From Vibrio sp. B1FLJ16 (GTDB taxonomy: Bacteria > Pseudomonadota > Gammaproteobacteria > Enterobacterales > Vibrionaceae), in assembly GCF_905175385.1 (NCBI RefSeq), contig NZ_HG992750.1:310001-374000 (forward strand): a DNA stretch of 64,000 bases, in the 5' to 3' direction. The notes beneath the pieces are model-generated. The model saw only the letters and a list, made by a program, of their open reading frames with translations. It had not been told where the DNA came from and ran no database searches. Positions 47,770-57,413 of the stretch are shown in pieces (position 1 is the stretch's first letter; each line of letters begins with the position of its first letter). A program made the position numbers and the translations under genes.

Positions 47770-48645
47770 ATGGAAAAATTACGTGTAGCATTTATTGGTT
47801 TGGGTGTAATGGGTTACCCGATGGCAGGCTATTTAAGTAAAGCCGGCTATGAAACCAAGGTTTACAACCGAACAAAAGCAAAAGCGGAAAAGTGGGCGCA
47901 GGAGTACAGTGGCGTCGCATGTGATACACCAAGCGAAGCTGCCGAAGGTTGCGATATTGTTTTTACCTGTGTCGGCAATGATGATGATGTACGCAGTGTG
48001 GTTTATGGCGAAGAAGGGGTCCTTGTCGGATTAAAGGCAGGAGCGGTTTTAGTTGACCACACGACAACCTCTGCTGACTTGGCTATAGAACTTGCTGACG
48101 CGTGTACTAAGATGGGTAACCATTTTGTTGATGCCCCGGTATCCGGCGGACAAGCAGGCGCAGAAAATGGCGTGCTAACTATCATGTGTGGCGGTGAACC
48201 AAGCATTTACGAGAAGGTCGCTCCAGTTATGGACGTATATGCCAAACAGATAACTTTGCTCGGTGAGAATGGGCAGGGACAGCGCTGTAAAATGGTTAAC
48301 CAAATCTGTATTGCCGGCGTGTTACAAGGCTTAAGTGAAGCTTTGTTACTCGCTCAGAAATCGGGCTTAGATATTGAACAAGTGGTTGATACACTCAAAC
48401 ACGGCGCTGCTGGCTCATGGCAAATGGAAAATCGCGCCACGACTATGGCGCAGGATAAATTTGATTTCGGTTTTGCCATCGATTGGATGCGCAAAGACCT
48501 TGGTTTCTGCCTGAAAGAAGCAGAGCGTGTTGGGCTGGATTTGCCTTTAACCAAAAAGGTAGATGAGCAATATGCAGACCTGCAACGCGATGGCTTGGGA
48601 CGCATGGATACTTCAGTATTGATTAAAGCAGTATCTAAAAATTAA
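47770..48645 (+). CDS. NAD(P)-dependent beta-hydroxyacid dehydrogenase
   Basis: The 291-residue enzyme belongs to the 3-hydroxyisobutyrate/tartronate-semialdehyde reductase family. It has Rossmann motif VAFIGLGVMGYPMAGYL, substrate motif DAPVSGGQAGAENG, and conserved Lys in CKMVNQICIAG (catalytic). The true substrate is unknown (3-hydroxyisobutyrate, tartronate semialdehyde and succinate semialdehyde are all used in the family). The ATG at 47770 after AGGGAAG is preferred to the in-frame ATG at 47731. A single gene with a strong terminator. Confidence 0.87.
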   Translation: MEKLRVAFIGLGVMGYPMAGYLSKAGYETKVYNRTKAKAEKWAQEYSGVACDTPSEAAEGCDIVFTCVGNDDDVRSVVYGEEGVLVGLKAGAVLVDHTTTSADLAIELADACTKMGNHFVDAPVSGGQAGAENGVLTIMCGGEPSIYEKVAPVMDVYAKQITLLGENGQGQRCKMVNQICIAGVLQGLSEALLLAQKSGLDIEQVVDTLKHGAAGSWQMENRATTMAQDKFDFGFAIDWMRKDLGFCLKEAERVGLDLPLTKKVDEQYADLQRDGLGRMDTSVLIKAVSKN

Positions 48646-48720
48646 TAGTAGATAAACAGTTCTTTGGTATCGAATAGTTTAAAAAAGTCGAAGCTAATCA
48701 TACCTATCTCCTTCAAAACC

Positions 48721-48745
48721 AGAGGTGCGTTCTGCACCTCTTTTT
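48721..48745 (+). terminator. Terminator after dehydrogenase gene
   Basis: AGAGGTGC and GCACCTCT form the stem with loop GTTCT and a TTTTATTT tail. Confidence 0.88.
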
Positions 48746-48919
48746 ATTTGTCTTGGCTAGGGAGTAGGTTCGATTCTGTCGTACGTATTCCCTCTAAAGC
48801 CGTTTTATATATAAGAGCTCTGAAGAAAGATTATTACGGAACTAATTAGCCGGGAAGTTGATAATACTTATTATACCGATAGATATTGACTATATATCAG
48901 GCGCAAAGCCAGTCAACGC

Positions 48920-49249
48920 TCAGTTGGTTTTTTCTAGCAGTCTATATTCGATGACAAAGAGAGTATCTGTATCCGGGTAAATTTCGCGGATAAGTTGTTT
49001 TAACTCTGGTAATTCAATCGCTTCTTGCTCAGCATGAAACTCATTGATTTCATCGAAATGGATAGGCTCTACGGACAATATCTTGATGTCGCAGACTTTA
49101 CGGTCAGTTTCTAATGTAAATACTTCCACTTCCGTGCCGGGGACATAATGACTTTCTGATTCATCTCTAATTGTGATGATCTTTTTTCCTGATGTAATCA
49201 ACGGAGTCAGAAACTCAAAAAAGGTGATTTTTGTTGGGTGAGATGACAT
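48920..49249 (-). CDS. yqfB: ASCH-domain N4-acetylcytidine amidohydrolase (YqfB-like)
   Basis: A 109-residue ASCH-domain protein close to E. coli YqfB, which hydrolyses N4-acetylcytidine. It shares ITFFEFL, the strongly conserved KKIITIRDESESHY, HAEQEAIELPELKQLI and IYPDTDTLFVIEY. The Lys, Thr and Glu of the ITIRDESE region are the expected catalytic residues. The ATG at 49249 has GAG upstream; the longer frame begins only at TTG. It lies downstream of the cps operon on the same strand but is unlikely to be part of it. Confidence 0.87.
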   Translation of the reverse strand: MSSHPTKITFFEFLTPLITSGKKIITIRDESESHYVPGTEVEVFTLETDRKVCDIKILSVEPIHFDEINEFHAEQEAIELPELKQLIREIYPDTDTLFVIEYRLLEKTN

Positions 49250-49314
49250 GGCGAACTCATTTATCAAGGTTATCTGGCAAGATTATAAACCCAAACAACC
49301 TTGATGTGTGAGGT

Positions 49315-49710
49315 TCAGTAGCTCTCTTGGCGTAAAAGTTTAAATACCTTAGCTGAAAAGTAGCCAAGCATCATGCCCGTCCAGTTGGTGCTTAAGTCAT
49401 CGAAGCTAAATGTACGGTTAGTGATAAACAGTTGACTAAATTCCTCCAGGGAAATGACCAAGAGAAGGCATAGTAACAGGCGAATACCAAACGCGTCCGA
49501 TTTGGTCGGACTTGCGACGTGAGGAAAAGTAAATACTGCAAAAAAGCCAATCATAACGCTAAAGGTAAAATGGAGAGTTGTTGAACCACCTATGTAATTC
49601 TCCATCTTGAGATAAGTAACGTGGCTTATCTCCGAACTCTTCCATAAAGAAAGAGTAATAGTCAGAAGCGAAACTAAACAGAAACTAATGCGTGCAAATT
49701 TTAACGACAT
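49315..49710 (-). CDS. VanZ-like membrane protein, last cps gene (CpsJ-like)
   Basis: A 131-residue protein with about four membrane helices and a VanZ-type pattern (SLEEFSQLFITNRTFSFDDLSTNWTGMMLGY in parts, with conserved acidic and Asn residues). VanZ-like proteins are common at the ends of polysaccharide clusters; the role is unknown. It lies two bases after the flippase gene. By position it corresponds to the tenth gene of the cpsA-J operon. Confidence 0.78.
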   Translation of the reverse strand: MSLKFARISFCLVSLLTITLSLWKSSEISHVTYLKMENYIGGSTTLHFTFSVMIGFFAVFTFPHVASPTKSDAFGIRLLLCLLLVISLEEFSQLFITNRTFSFDDLSTNWTGMMLGYFSAKVFKLLRQESY

Positions 49711-49712
49711 AC

Positions 49713-51020
49713 TTAACCTACCGGAAAGAAACCTAGATAACGTTTAACAAAGTAAAGAGCGGCGAGGTTTTGTATTGCCATGCCGATTGCCATTGCCCAA
49801 GCTGCACCTAGTACGCCGTGGCTTTGACATAGAATAATCAGCAAAATTATCGCAATCGTTCCAGAGCAAATGGTGATGTATTTCATCGTGCGCTCATGAC
49901 CACTCATTAATAGCAAGAAGCCGACTGAACCTGTTGCTACGTTAATCAACTGACCAATAGATAGAGCAACTAAAAGTGGGGCTGCAGCAATAAATTCTTC
50001 ACCAAAGAACTGCATCACAAATGCAGGGAACAGCGTACAGATTAAAACTGGGACGAGCGCTATGGCGAGGTTCAGTCGGCAGGCTAATTGGCTGAGGTTA
50101 CGTAGTTTGTCCATTTCTCCTTCTTTGTAGAGTGACGCAAACATAGGCGCGACGACAAAGTTAATAGTTATGAGCACAAAGCCAATTAGCAGAGAGGTTC
50201 GTTGAGCAGCAGCTAATAAGCCCAACTCTGAGGTTGAGATAAAGAAACCGGCAATAACTAAACTTCCCCACTGGAGAATATTGCTAAAGATACTACCGAA
50301 CCAGATTTCTTTAGCGGATGCCATCAGCTTCAGATTAGGCTTTGGGGTAGGCTTTCGATACTGATCTGAGGAACACCAACTATAGGTTGATGAAACAGCA
50401 ACAATGACACATGCCAATAGCAGCGCGGCTATTAAGTGATCGATGCTTTTTGTGCCCAATGTATCCAGCGCTGCAACAAAGAAAAACGTCAGCATGGCAA
50501 CACCCAACTGCAAAGCAAAAAGAGAAGATACCACCCTTTTACTTGTCTGAAGTACCCGGCTGTTGGTTTGTCCGAGTACTAATAAAGGGACACAGAGCAG
50601 AGCAAGTGCCACTGTGAACATCGGGGTGTTTGTCTGATTAATGATGTTCGGGAAGCAATAGAACGCAGTAAATATAACGAATCCAGAAACGATACAGAAT
50701 GCCATACTCCTTGATAGCGCGGTTCTGTAGTTGTCACTTTGATCCTGTATATCTGCACTGTTAAATGCAATGGCATTGTAGCGCACCAAAGCCACATCAA
50801 AACCTAGCTGCGAAATAATAGCGATGAGTGAGACCAGGTTAAACAAGAAAAAAAATTGCCCCGCGATTGAGGCATCTGTAGTGCGAGAAACGATGACCGT
50901 AAGGAGAAATGCAAACAGCGCACTGAAAACCCTTGTTATTGCAGTTTTTAACCCCAGAGATAGCAAACTGTTTTGGCCGCGCGGTGTTGACTGCAGCTTT
51001 TGTTGAATGGCTTGAAACAT
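49713..51020 (-). CDS. Polysaccharide flippase (Wzx/MATE-like), cps operon
   Basis: A 435-residue protein with 12-14 membrane helices of the oligosaccharide flippase type (GLKTAITRVFSALFAFLLTVIVSR in parts; DASIAGQFFFLFNLVSLIA in part). It should move lipid-linked repeat units across the inner membrane. The ninth cps gene. Confidence 0.88.
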   Translation of the reverse strand: MFQAIQQKLQSTPRGQNSLLSLGLKTAITRVFSALFAFLLTVIVSRTTDASIAGQFFFLFNLVSLIAIISQLGFDVALVRYNAIAFNSADIQDQSDNYRTALSRSMAFCIVSGFVIFTAFYCFPNIINQTNTPMFTVALALLCVPLLVLGQTNSRVLQTSKRVVSSLFALQLGVAMLTFFFVAALDTLGTKSIDHLIAALLLACVIVAVSSTYSWCSSDQYRKPTPKPNLKLMASAKEIWFGSIFSNILQWGSLVIAGFFISTSELGLLAAAQRTSLLIGFVLITINFVVAPMFASLYKEGEMDKLRNLSQLACRLNLAIALVPVLICTLFPAFVMQFFGEEFIAAAPLLVALSIGQLINVATGSVGFLLLMSGHERTMKYITICSGTIAIILLIILCQSHGVLGAAWAMAIGMAIQNLAALYFVKRYLGFFPVG

Positions 51021-51044
51021 GTAATTTCTCTACCTGTAAATGCT

Positions 51045-52076
51045 CTAACTGTAAATGCTGTTCAAAGCGAGGCGCTGTTTTTCTTCGCTGAAAGTATTGT
51101 TGAGTTCGGTGGTATATTGGCGGAAGTTAATATCGTGATAATGGTTAATGCAGTGCGTTAACTGTTTAGCCATCTCCACGGGTGTCTGGGCTAAAAATGG
51201 ATAGTCTAGATCTTTAGTTGCGCCAATAGAGCGAATAACCATAGGCAGGTGTAGCTTCGAGGCTTCCAGAATAGTTAAAGGCATACCTTCCCAAGCTGCG
51301 GTATGAAGGTAGATGTCCGATGTTTTTAACTGTTTAACCACTTCATCACGCGGCAGCATACCAGTTACGGTCACTCCGGCGGCTTTTAACTGCTTTTCAA
51401 GAACCTCGTCTCCGCCCCCGATCCAAATGATCTCCAGCTTATGGTTCAGTGTCGTCAGGTTAAGATTCTCTAACGTATTAATCAGAAACTGGGGGTCTTT
51501 TTGGGGAGCTACGCGACCAAGCACGACTATCTTCAATAGTTCCTGCTTATCGCGAGGTTCACGCTCTTCACTCTGATAAGTTACGTAGTTATTTAGAAGC
51601 TCGGCACGTTTTGCCCCAATGCTGATCGCCAAGTCGCATTCGCGTTGACTGCAACCGGCCACGACATCAACCTTACTTAGCAAGACTTTCTCTAACGTCT
51701 TATAGATCTGGCGCGCAAAAGAAGAAATATCCTCACGTTCGAATGCATAGCAGTGAGGGGTATACACTAAGCGCGCGTGACCGGTATTTAAAAAACGTCC
51801 CAGAAAGCCTGCTTTACTGGAATGCAGGTGAATGATATCTGGCTGAGTATCAGCGATCATCTGGTTGGCATCCCGCATAAGCTGTAGCAAGCCGCCTTCT
51901 ACCCATCGTGCTTGTACAAATACATTATGGTTGCTGTCATTGGTCAGATCTTTTTTACGTGCTCTTGCTAGCAACAAATGCTGATAAGATTCATGTCGGG
52001 AAGAGTGGGCGTAGCTGTACAAGGCCGTCTGAACGCCACCACCAAAGGATTCAGTTATATGGAGTACTTTTTTCAT
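51045..52076 (-). CDS. Glycosyltransferase family 4-like, cps operon
   Basis: A 343-residue GT-B enzyme. The N-terminal HITESFGGGVQTALYSYAH binds acceptor, and the C-terminal WIGGGDEVLEKQLKAAG and AWEGMPLTILEASKL with the EGMP...E motif belong to family 4. The start overlaps the previous stop as ATGA. It adds a sugar to the repeat unit; donor and acceptor are unknown. Confidence 0.9.
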   Translation of the reverse strand: MKKVLHITESFGGGVQTALYSYAHSSRHESYQHLLLARARKKDLTNDSNHNVFVQARWVEGGLLQLMRDANQMIADTQPDIIHLHSSKAGFLGRFLNTGHARLVYTPHCYAFEREDISSFARQIYKTLEKVLLSKVDVVAGCSQRECDLAISIGAKRAELLNNYVTYQSEEREPRDKQELLKIVVLGRVAPQKDPQFLINTLENLNLTTLNHKLEIIWIGGGDEVLEKQLKAAGVTVTGMLPRDEVVKQLKTSDIYLHTAAWEGMPLTILEASKLHLPMVIRSIGATKDLDYPFLAQTPVEMAKQLTHCINHYHDINFRQYTTELNNTFSEEKQRLALNSIYS

Positions 52077-52906
52077 GATGACTTGGTTCCCGGAGTTTGC
52101 TGCCATTTGGATTTAAAGGTCTCTCTCTCCTCCACGGAGTAAAGGTGCTGGTAAAGTGGTAAGTCATACATGTAGAAAAGCTTGGAAAAGTCGTAGTGCT
52201 GTTTAAAGTACTGATGCACATTGGAATACCATTTGTTCTTCGCTTCGTTACTGTTTTTCAGAACGAAATCATCCAGCTTCAGAAACTCACCTATTTCTTT
52301 GTCCAGAGAACTAAGGTGTTCACATTTGATAAGAATGACCTCCGCTTGCTCATTGCTGAATGTGAAGAAAGGCTGGCTGCTGTCTAAATCCTGACGCATG
52401 ATATCAATATTAAAATTACGCTTTAGTTCGTTATCGAACCAACCTGTAAAATAGTTAAGGTTGATGTAATTATCGAAGCAGTGCTCCAGATGTTTGTATG
52501 TGATTGCCATGTCACGGTGAATGGCATCATTCTTCTTTCCTTCGATAAACTGCAAATGAAGATCCTGGAAAAAGCGTGACAGAACGGTAGCGATAGGGTC
52601 GCGGACTAAAGTGACGATTTTAATTTGTTCACGTTTTTGCAGAATACGTTTTCTTTGGTTGAGCACAAGGCGATAGATTGCACGGTTCTTGAAATCGAAG
52701 AATTTGCTCACATCTTTTTTGTTGTGATACATGTAGAACTCTTCGTGATCATCGAAGGTGTGAATGTGGTAACTAGGAATGTTACGTTCACTCAAGGTGT
52801 GTTCGATGGATGATGAGCCGACTTTACCCATCTGGTACACCAAAACGAAGTTGTCTGCCCTAAGTTCTTGGTTCTTTTCAAATTGTCGGGCGATTGAATA
52901 TTTCAT
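52073..52906 (-). CDS. NKWYS-type putative capsular polysaccharide protein (sulfotransferase-like)
   Basis: A 277-residue soluble protein with the family's name motif NKWYS (NEAKNKWYSNVHQY). An N-terminal YQMGKVGSSSIEHTL resembles the 5'-phosphosulfate loop of sulfotransferases, and TLVRDPIATVLSRFF resembles the 3'-phosphate site. The family is annotated as putative capsular polysaccharide synthesis. Sulfation of the exopolysaccharide is a reasonable inference but is not shown. ATGA overlaps join it to both neighbours. Confidence 0.82.
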   Translation of the reverse strand: MKYSIARQFEKNQELRADNFVLVYQMGKVGSSSIEHTLSERNIPSYHIHTFDDHEEFYMYHNKKDVSKFFDFKNRAIYRLVLNQRKRILQKREQIKIVTLVRDPIATVLSRFFQDLHLQFIEGKKNDAIHRDMAITYKHLEHCFDNYINLNYFTGWFDNELKRNFNIDIMRQDLDSSQPFFTFSNEQAEVILIKCEHLSSLDKEIGEFLKLDDFVLKNSNEAKNKWYSNVHQYFKQHYDFSKLFYMYDLPLYQHLYSVEERETFKSKWQQTPGTKSS

Positions 52907-54156
52907 TTATCAATTCCTTGAGTAATAAAAGTCTTGGTTTTATCTGCATTGAGTGACGGAGTTATGGTGTACGATTCTGTCTCGTGTCTTTGGCTAATGA
53001 TCACTGGTAGCAGAAGTATCAGAATAATGGTGGTGTTAACGGCGACGAAAAAGACCATGATGAGTGCGTATAACGCGAGCAAGAGACTTTTTCTGTTCTC
53101 ATCGAGGCTACGAAAACAAAATTTAATAAAGAGAAAGTACCCGCCAAAAAGTAGTGCAATTCCCACTAATCCGTATTCGATTGCGGTATCAAGAACAAAG
53201 TTGTGAGTGTAAATTGCCAGCTGTTCGTAAGTGAAATAGCTGAGCATGAAGCTAGGGAGCATCTTGGCTCCCACACCTAGGATTGGATATTGCTGTAGGA
53301 TGTCCATTCCGTTTGCAAGCAGAATCTTACGGTGCAAATTCGATACCCATCTGGCTTCGCTCTGATTGGCGAACACAATATCTTCTTGTGTAATTTCCAG
53401 TTTATCTGCCAGTACATCAAAACCCACATAGAAGGTGCTTGATATCGTTGCTATAACAACGAAACAGAGACCAAAAAATATGGTCCAGATATAAGTTTCT
53501 CTTAGTGATTTTTTGATCAGGTTTTTAATGAAAAGCTGGTCAAGGGTAAACAGCAGACAGAATCCGAGCAGCGCTTTACGCTCTTGCGATAAGATCAGTA
53601 AAGCTAATGAGATAAGCATAAGAACATGGAAAGCTCGAATTTTATCCCGGTACAGATAGAGTAAAGAGCAGAGTACTCCAAATCCATACTTACTCACGCC
53701 AAGCAGTTTAAACCCGCTTTGATAGCCTTGAGCAAAGTGCCATGCAGCGACCAGACTACAAATGATGAACAGTAGGTAAGTAAAGTACACCATTACTCGG
53801 TCGTCGTTGAATGCTCCATAGGCGTATAGCAAACTCAGCAAGCATAAAATAGCCAGCCACTGCATGGTTTCTGTGATAAGTGGAGAAAATGGTACTCGGT
53901 TAATCAGACCATTGATAAATATATAGCCAGTAAACAGCATCAAAAATCCGATACACGGATGCAACAGCTTATTCGAGTTTCCTTCCAGTATGACAAGTGC
54001 AACCAGGCCGACAGACAGTAAACTGACGATATCGGAGGGAGCAAGATACATTCCGCCTGCTGCAAATTTTACCGGCAAAAAGAATAGTGCCAGTGTAAAC
54101 GCAGCTAGCAATGGTATCCGGTTACTTACTGGCGCAGAGCTGTTGGTAGAGACCAT
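52903..54156 (-). CDS. Polysaccharide polymerase/O-antigen ligase (Wzy-like)
   Basis: A 417-residue protein with about 11 helices and a large periplasmic loop (about residues 230-330) containing ILQQYPILGVGAKM and YTHNFVLDTAIEYGLVG, typical of the Wzy_C domain. It should polymerise repeat units in the periplasm. It overlaps the preceding glycosyltransferase by 35 bases and ends in an ATGA overlap. Confidence 0.85.
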   Translation of the reverse strand: MVSTNSSAPVSNRIPLLAAFTLALFFLPVKFAAGGMYLAPSDIVSLLSVGLVALVILEGNSNKLLHPCIGFLMLFTGYIFINGLINRVPFSPLITETMQWLAILCLLSLLYAYGAFNDDRVMVYFTYLLFIICSLVAAWHFAQGYQSGFKLLGVSKYGFGVLCSLLYLYRDKIRAFHVLMLISLALLILSQERKALLGFCLLFTLDQLFIKNLIKKSLRETYIWTIFFGLCFVVIATISSTFYVGFDVLADKLEITQEDIVFANQSEARWVSNLHRKILLANGMDILQQYPILGVGAKMLPSFMLSYFTYEQLAIYTHNFVLDTAIEYGLVGIALLFGGYFLFIKFCFRSLDENRKSLLLALYALIMVFFVAVNTTIILILLLPVIISQRHETESYTITPSLNADKTKTFITQGIDK

Positions 54157-55177
54157 AGTAACCCTCTCTAAATTTATCGATAGTGTAGAGTTTGGCGCGA
54201 TTTACCGAGTATTCAGTCGAATTATCATAAAGTTCACTGTCTTCAATCAGGCTCTGGACTTTATCAGCCAGCTGAGTGCTGTCTCCGACATTAAATAAGA
54301 ATTCATCTCGTCCCGTTACTTCATCAAGGCCTGGCACATTGGATGATAAAACAGGTAATCCGGCAGCCATGGCTTCGACGGCTGCCAAACCAAAGCCTTC
54401 TACATGTGAAGATTGAACATATATATCCATTTCACTGAGAAAGAGGGGGATATTGGAAACTACACCATGAAACTGAACTCTCTGAGTCACATTGAGTCTT
54501 TGAGCTAACGCTTGCAGAGCTGACTTTTTTTCTCCCTCACCGGCTAAATGAAGGTGGTAATTGTCAGGCAACGCAGCAAGTGCATGGATAAGGGTTTCAT
54601 GATCTTTGTGCCCATGAAGACGGCCCACCATAGCAATGTCAACAGTTGGCTTATGACTGAAGTCACGGGCCTTTTTAGGGACCATTGAAAAGCGACTTAA
54701 ATCTACACCGTTATGCACCACATGATATTTGCTCTGGTAACGTGGCATAAATTTGACTAGCTCATCCTGGACTTTTTCACTGATGCTGACAGTGAGATCG
54801 TGACCCCGGTATAAAAGATGTTCCATGAATTTAAATAGCGGGTAATCTCTGCGACGGTTGTGCGAACAGTGTTCGGTTTGTATGCGCTTTTTTCCAACAG
54901 CGAGCAGCGCTAGGTAGATAGAAGGATACAGATGTCCGTGCACCAAATCGGGCCAGCGTAGTAACGACCATTTTTGGGTGAGTGAGAGTGCTTGCCAGTT
55001 GAAACACTCTATACCTTGTTCGGAGAGTAACTCTAAATAGTCATTATCATCACACAAGACCAGAACTTTTATCTCGTAATCTGGCTTGTGGTTCAACACT
55101 AGATCCACCAGGAATTTTTGTGCCCCGCCATTTTGGGATAAGTCATTAATAATATGTAGAATCTTTGTCTTCATCAT
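54122..55177 (-). CDS. Glycosyltransferase family 4, cps operon
   Basis: About 351 residues. The N-terminal HIINDLSQNGGAQKFLVDLV (acceptor side) and C-terminal VQSSHVEGFGLAAVEAMAAGLPVLSSNVPGLDEV (in parts; E-x7-E motif) are typical of GT4. A longer upstream frame overlaps the tyrosine-kinase gene and is unlikely; MMKTKILHI at 55177 is the natural start. The fifth cps gene. Confidence 0.9.
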   Translation of the reverse strand: MMKTKILHIINDLSQNGGAQKFLVDLVLNHKPDYEIKVLVLCDDNDYLELLSEQGIECFNWQALSLTQKWSLLRWPDLVHGHLYPSIYLALLAVGKKRIQTEHCSHNRRRDYPLFKFMEHLLYRGHDLTVSISEKVQDELVKFMPRYQSKYHVVHNGVDLSRFSMVPKKARDFSHKPTVDIAMVGRLHGHKDHETLIHALAALPDNYHLHLAGEGEKKSALQALAQRLNVTQRVQFHGVVSNIPLFLSEMDIYVQSSHVEGFGLAAVEAMAAGLPVLSSNVPGLDEVTGRDEFLFNVGDSTQLADKVQSLIEDSELYDNSTEYSVNRAKLYTIDKFREGYYGLYQQLCASK

Positions 55178-55217
55178 TAACCCGTCAGATACTGATGTTT
55201 GAACTGTTCGAAATCGC

Positions 55218-57398
55218 TTAATAGGCGTATTTCTGGACATACAGAGTTTCTCCATCTTTATACTTTCCTTGCGTGATGAGAACGCCAAGAGACGGTACAG
55301 AATGCTGTATTTGCTTGGATAACGCGATGTTAACCAGGGGCGCTTTTGTGGATTCTGAACGAATCACAGTGATAAGCCCATTTGTGTACTGGCCAATTAT
55401 CAAGGCATCGCTGATTGAAATAAGTGGCGGGGTGTCAATGATGATTCGGTCATACTTTTCTTGAAAATGTTCCAGTAACTTTTTGAATCGACTTGACGCT
55501 AATAACTCCTGAGGGTTTGGCGGAATTAAACCTGTCGGAAGTACATCCAAATTGGCTTCCTCCACTCTCACTAAGCAGTCTTTGATCGCAGTATCCATGG
55601 AAAGTATGTTTGTTAGTCCCGGTTGAGATTCAGGAATATTGAATCGTTTTGCCAGTGACGGCCTGCGAAGGTCACAGTCAATAATCAACACTTTCTCCAT
55701 CTTTGAAAAAGACGCCGCCATATTGATACTGGTTGAGGTTTTGCCTTCTTCCGGAATACTCGAAGTGAAAGCTAAGATTTTCTGTTGGCTATTGGTTAGC
55801 TTTAGCAGCAGAGACGTTCTCACCGAGCGACATGCTTCACTAAATAGTTTCTCATCTTTGTCCAGGTAGGCGGTATAGGTCACGCCACCTTTGCGTAAGC
55901 GGCGATTTTTAACCATAGGAATGGTTCCTAGACACGTCATACCAAGTTTTTCCTCGACGTCCGAAGCCGTTCTTATCACGTCGCGAAGTGTCTCTAGAAT
56001 GATGATGAGTGCGCAGGCGATTGCAAAGCCAAAAAAAGCAGCAGTAAGCACCAATTTCATCCTTTGCGGAGCAACTGGAAACAGAGGAATGATGGCTTTA
56101 TCGGTAAAACGAGCAGTAACGTTCCTATAATCGCTGGTTGCACTGGTTTCCTTTTCTCTGTTTAGGAATGTTTCGTACAGATCCTTATTTGATTCAACCT
56201 CTCGTTTTAGTTGTTCAAAGCGCGTTTTCTGTGAGCCTAGAGATTGGAAATCCACTTTTTTGTTATTCAGCTCTGTGCGAAGCATCTCTTCCTGTGCCTT
56301 AGCCGCAAGTAAGTCCTGCTGTTTGCTAAAAGAGATTTCACGAATCAGCTGCTCTGTTCGTTGTTGAATCGACCTCAATTGTGCTTGGGCTTGTATCATT
56401 CGGTCATGTTTCGGACCGTAACGCTGAGATAGTTCAGAGACACTTTTCTCGGCTTGGGCTTCAGATAGCTTGAGATCGCGGATCTGTGCCTGGTTGGCGA
56501 ACTCATCAATTGATAGCAGGCTATCCAGATTTTGCGATGACTTACTCTTGAGTAGCTCAATTAAGGTTTGAGCTTCTATGCGATTATTGACGGCAGTATT
56601 GAGCTTGCGGCTCAACTCTTCTAACTCGTTGGCATAGATGTCATCGATGCCATTGATATCGATTAACCCTTCCTGAAGCAGGAACTCTTGTAACGCTTGC
56701 TCAGAGTTTCTTAACCTTTCTTCCAGTTTTTGTGCATTGTTGGTCAGCCAAGTAGAGGCATTTTGGGTTACGACTAACTTAGCTTCAAAATTTGCATCGA
56801 TGTAAGCCTGACCAACTGCGTTTGCAATTTTAGTTGCAAGTACCGGGTCAGCAGATCTGAAGCGAATCTTAACTAACTGTGTATTTCTTACAGGATCAAT
56901 ATCCAGCTTATTTTTGAAAATCTGCAACGTTTGATAATAAGAACGTGAGAACTGAGATGTCTCTTTTGGGCTCGGAGCAACATTCAGTAAATCTTGAATT
57001 AACGGGATTGATTTAATCGCATCAATCTTCGCTTTAAGTCCTTTGCTACTTGTAAATTCCGGTAATTCGGTCAGATTTAACTCTCTGATGACTTTGTCTG
57101 CGATATGATTCGACTGCAGAATCGCAATTTGCGTTTGATAGTATTCTTTTTTAGTAGTATCCACGCCATACACTTCTTCAATAGACAGAGCGCTCTTTTG
57201 CTCGTCTTGAATCAATAATGTGGCTGTCGCTTGGTAAACAGACTTTTTGGAATATATAAACCAAGTGCAAGTTAATGAAAAAATCAAAGTGAAAGCGACA
57301 ATGCTTAGCCAATTTTTTTTAAGCGTTTTAAAGTGATGTCCAAAGCGAATAAGTTCGCCTTTGTTCATCTGAAGGCTGTTTGGAGGGGTTCCGTTCAT
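55218..57398 (-). CDS. Polysaccharide co-polymerase/tyrosine autokinase (Wzc-like)
   Basis: The 726-residue protein has two membrane helices (about residues 30-50 and 425-448) flanking a long periplasmic coiled-coil Wzz domain. The cytoplasmic BY-kinase has Walker A SSIPEEGKTSTS, Walker A' VLIIDCDLRRP and Walker B RIIIDTPP, and ends in a short tyrosine-bearing tail (ETLYVQKYAY). It controls chain length and export with the Wza-like protein. The ATG at 57398 follows AGGA; the GTG upstream is less likely. Confidence 0.92.
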   Translation of the reverse strand: MNGTPPNSLQMNKGELIRFGHHFKTLKKNWLSIVAFTLIFSLTCTWFIYSKKSVYQATATLLIQDEQKSALSIEEVYGVDTTKKEYYQTQIAILQSNHIADKVIRELNLTELPEFTSSKGLKAKIDAIKSIPLIQDLLNVAPSPKETSQFSRSYYQTLQIFKNKLDIDPVRNTQLVKIRFRSADPVLATKIANAVGQAYIDANFEAKLVVTQNASTWLTNNAQKLEERLRNSEQALQEFLLQEGLIDINGIDDIYANELEELSRKLNTAVNNRIEAQTLIELLKSKSSQNLDSLLSIDEFANQAQIRDLKLSEAQAEKSVSELSQRYGPKHDRMIQAQAQLRSIQQRTEQLIREISFSKQQDLLAAKAQEEMLRTELNNKKVDFQSLGSQKTRFEQLKREVESNKDLYETFLNREKETSATSDYRNVTARFTDKAIIPLFPVAPQRMKLVLTAAFFGFAIACALIIILETLRDVIRTASDVEEKLGMTCLGTIPMVKNRRLRKGGVTYTAYLDKDEKLFSEACRSVRTSLLLKLTNSQQKILAFTSSIPEEGKTSTSINMAASFSKMEKVLIIDCDLRRPSLAKRFNIPESQPGLTNILSMDTAIKDCLVRVEEANLDVLPTGLIPPNPQELLASSRFKKLLEHFQEKYDRIIIDTPPLISISDALIIGQYTNGLITVIRSESTKAPLVNIALSKQIQHSVPSLGVLITQGKYKDGETLYVQKYAY

Positions 57399-57413
57399 TT
57401 TAATTCCTGTCAC

